DNA from: Lingula anatina
Taxonomy: Eukaryota; Brachiopoda; Lingulata; Lingulida; Lingulidae
Assembly (NCBI RefSeq): GCF_001039355.2
Contig: NW_019773881.1
Span: 620,905 to 642,058 of the forward strand
Length of the DNA stretch: 21,154 nucleotides
Reading direction: 5' to 3'
In this document: in pieces, positions 19,353 to 21,154 of the stretch
Layout of the letters: each line of letters begins with the position of its first letter
Numbering within the stretch: position 1 is the stretch's first letter
Translations under genes and position numbers: made by a program
The notes under the pieces: generated by a model
The model's database searches: none
The model's input: only the letters and a program-made list of their open reading frames with translations
What the model was told of the DNA's origin: nothing

Positions 19353-19568
19353 AACAATTGTGTACACGGACCCCATCGTGAGGACAGTCCCAGAGGGAGC
19401 TCTCATGTCCATTGCATCTCACGTTGTTCAGAAGAATACTTCCAGTGCCACTGCCTCTGTTATATAATTTGGTACACGTCTGATATCCCAACATCCTAGC
19501 AACAACTCTGTTGTTGTTGTTGTAGTAGGAACTACCCCAGCCATTTTGACAAACGGTGCCAAAACTAC
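19353..19568 (-). pseudogene. bark: Bark-like exon 2: core of the SRCR domain
   Basis: The acceptor is a clean pyrimidine tract ending TTTCAG before 19568 and the donor is GTGAGT at 19352. The exon is 216 bases, phase 1 at both ends, with no internal stop. It encodes FGTVCQNGWG, an Asn-rich loop (five Asn), ARMLGYQTC, ILLNNVRCNGHESSLWDCPHDG and VHNC. This is the WGTVC, RxLG, L-x-V-x-C-x-G-x-E-x2-L-x-x-C and HNC pattern of scavenger receptor cysteine-rich domains, with the conserved cysteines in place. The Asn run is coded by GTT/AAC repeats, so its length may vary between individuals. Confidence 0.85.
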
Positions 19569-19877
19569 CTGAAAGGAAAAAATGTTACGTACTCTTTAAC
19601 AAATTTTTGTGAAAATGAATATTCCGGTTAGTAGAAAGTCAGATGGGGGCTAATAATTCAAAAAGATTAAAGAATAACGCCTGTCTGTGGTCATGGGAGG
19701 AGGGGGGGGGGTGAGACTCTTGCATTTATAACTGATGTATTTAAATATGTGAGAAGGGAGAGTAATTTCGCTTTGGCCCCTTCCCATTAGGCTCCTATGA
19801 TAATTAAAAAAAGAAAAAAGAAAACAAGAAAGAAAGAAATGCTCCAAAAACACAAAGACTTTCTAGACTGCAGATAT

Positions 19878-20288
19878 CTTGGTATAAAAGTTCCAGGCGT
19901 CCATGATGAGTTTCCGTGCAGTCCCCGGCCAATCGTGCACCATCGAACCAAACGGGTGACTGCTTATCATACCTTTCAACATTGCTTGGGTCTGCAGCCG
20001 TGAAAAGTATACGTTTGTCCGGTTGTCCCACTGCCAAAAACCGTACCTCAACGCGCACACCGACAGCGGGCTGAATTTAACGGTAACGCCAGGTTCTACA
20101 TTCAGCGTTACCCCCTGTGGTACTGTGATGGAATTGTTGACGTGGAACGGTTGCTCTGATAAATATAACGTCAGATCCGTGGTAGGCGAGGTATCTATGA
20201 CAGTATAAGCATTTGAAAGCGCCGAACGAGTCCCGAAAATTATGAAAAAGACGGAGAGTACTATCCCACCAACTCCTGTCGATTCCAT
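19878..20288 (-). pseudogene. bark: Bark-like exon 1: signal peptide and beta-helix start
   Basis: The start ATG at 20288-20286 has A at -3 and G at +4. Residues 1-25 form a signal peptide (hydrophobic VLSVFFIIFG followed by small residues). Then comes ITVPQGVTLNVEPGVTVKF, the usual opening strand pattern of the beta-helix in this family. The frame shifts at about 20065-20071; after it, another frame carries RVEVRFLAVGQPDKRILFTA, PVWFDGARLAGD and ends HHGRLELLYQ plus one base. GRLELLYQ joined to exon 2 makes a normal SRCR opening, which fixes the exon end at 19878 (phase 1). The intron would then begin ATATCTGC, not GT. Confidence 0.7.
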
Positions 20289-21154
20289 GTTTCACCTTCG
20301 AGTGAGGTTATTTAAACATGCATATAGTTTATCGTTAAGGGTATACTTCCAATGAAAAGCATATCTTATCAACAAGAAGAGTTTGAAGATCAACTCTTCT
20401 TTCTTGTTCAAACGTTGGCTGACTTAGGGATCGACGCTCTGCAAATATTTAGTCAAATTTGCAACGAGCCATTTCAGGAGAGTAGTTTAAAATATAGCTT
20501 TACAAGCATTGTTTTTTCCTAATGCGAAAATGACAAACCGTTCTCTTTCAATCAGTTTAGTTGTTTTCTTCCAACCAAATGTTTATACTTTGCCATAGCG
20601 ACCTTTACATGTGTTTGCAAATGTGCACAAAATACCAACCTCCTTCTCGTTGTGCTACTGGTGTGTGTATCAGTGTATGATTATAATTTTAATTTCCATC
20701 ATCAACACTCACGCCACTTAGACTTTTCTTGGCCACCCTTCTCGCCAGATTTCAAAAAAAAAAATTAAATTAAAATTAGAGTTTTCACACGTTTATTTTT
20801 AATGCCTGGGGGAGGGGGGGGGTATTCAATCAATCCGGAAGGGAGATTCCTAAAAACCTCATTGTTGTCTCCAATTTTTTAGGGTGATCAAAGGAATTTT
20901 CTCCTCCCCTTCCTTCTCCGGTCCCGGTCCCTTAGTGATGTATTAATCTATACTATATAACATAATGTCCTCGGTCTAGACCAGGAAACTTGGCAGGTTC
21001 ATTACTCGGTGGTTTTGATTGATAACACCAATCTAAACATGATACCCTTAATGCACTTCACCCTCCTTAAAACAGAATGATATTACAGAGGTGAAGTGTA
21101 TTGTTATGATATTCGTATGAAATCCTCCTTAACGAGTGCTCAAGAACCTTTAGA
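20289..21154 (-). promoter_or_regulatory. 5' flank of the Bark-like gene
   Basis: This lies upstream of the start codon at 20288. A TTTAAATAA stretch lies about 25-35 bases before the ATG on the minus strand. A perfect 10-bp hairpin (AAGAAGAGTT at 20374-20383, AACTCTTCTT at 20392-20401, 8-base loop) lies about 90 bases upstream. A G-run at 20811-20821 and a hairpin at 21050-21103 lie further out. No transcription start can be fixed from sequence alone, so any promoter role is a guess from position. Confidence 0.3.

Larger units (their letters stand above)
7192..20288 (-). pseudogene. bark: Bark beetle/Anakonda-like extracellular protein gene, 5' part, disrupted
   Basis: Six coding exons on the minus strand: 20288-19878, 19568-19353, 11252-10713, 10461-10259, 9975-7970 and 7781-7192, about 3.97 kb of coding sequence. 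Domains in order are a signal peptide, beta-helix start, SRCR, parallel beta-helix repeats, CUB-like, long beta-helix region with a second 'IEPGV' start, a second CUB-like domain, and more beta-helix. Bark/Anakonda is a triple-repeat protein of epithelial tricellular (septate) junctions in Drosophila, and its relatives in other invertebrates share this order; the assignment rests on architecture and remembered family features, not on a search. Frames break near 20068, 10784, 9668 and 8529 and again near 8195. A TGA lies at 8265-8263, and the first donor is AT. Either it is an unprocessed (duplicated) pseudogene or the sequence has indel errors. The C-terminal repeats and any membrane anchor are outside the window or lost. 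Confidence 0.68.

Noticed and set aside
19569-19877. A true U12-type (minor spliceosome) intron
   Set aside because: Only the first five bases fit a U12 donor; the remaining donor bases and the expected branch site are absent.

Overview
The window looks like invertebrate (metazoan) genomic DNA, most likely from a lophotrochozoan such as a mollusc; that placement is inferred from gene content, not proven. It is intron-rich and AT-rich outside exons, holds no bacterial-type operons, and carries several decayed DNA transposons. Nothing in it resembles rRNA, tRNA or CRISPR on reading.

Two main blocks are present. (1) Right two-thirds, minus strand (20288 down to 7192): the 5' part of a multi-exon gene for a large secreted or membrane-anchored extracellular protein. 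It has a signal peptide, parallel beta-helix stretches, one SRCR domain split over three exons, and CUB-like domains. The architecture fits the Bark beetle/Anakonda (tricellular junction) family. Six coding exons can be placed and most splice junctions agree in phase. However, the exons carry at least five frameshifts and a premature TGA, and the first donor is AT instead of GT. The copy therefore looks like an unprocessed pseudogene, or a real gene in an error-bearing assembly. The 3' exons are not in the window.

(2) Left end (about 555-4630): a decayed mobile or virus-like element with two divergent genes. On the minus strand is a protein-primed type DNA polymerase B with four N-terminal C2H2 zinc fingers, a C2HC finger, exonuclease motifs and the start of the palm, then truncation. 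On the plus strand is a BIR (IAP-like) domain gene, also broken. Between them is an array of about 81-bp tandem repeats, each with inverted CCAAT boxes and a CRE-like TGACATCA, which looks like a shared bidirectional promoter.

The 8.1-kb second intron of the Bark-like gene is a transposon trap. It contains a complete-ended but coding-dead Tc1/mariner element (14035-15706, TA duplications, inverted repeats), nested foldback (MITE-like) elements (about 16079-16565), and an older Tc1-like relic with its own inverted repeats (16958-18232). Other structure includes an 83-bp tandem repeat at 6679-6895 and small hairpins near 5863-6007, 20374-20401 and 21050-21103. The remaining non-coding stretches show nothing I can name.
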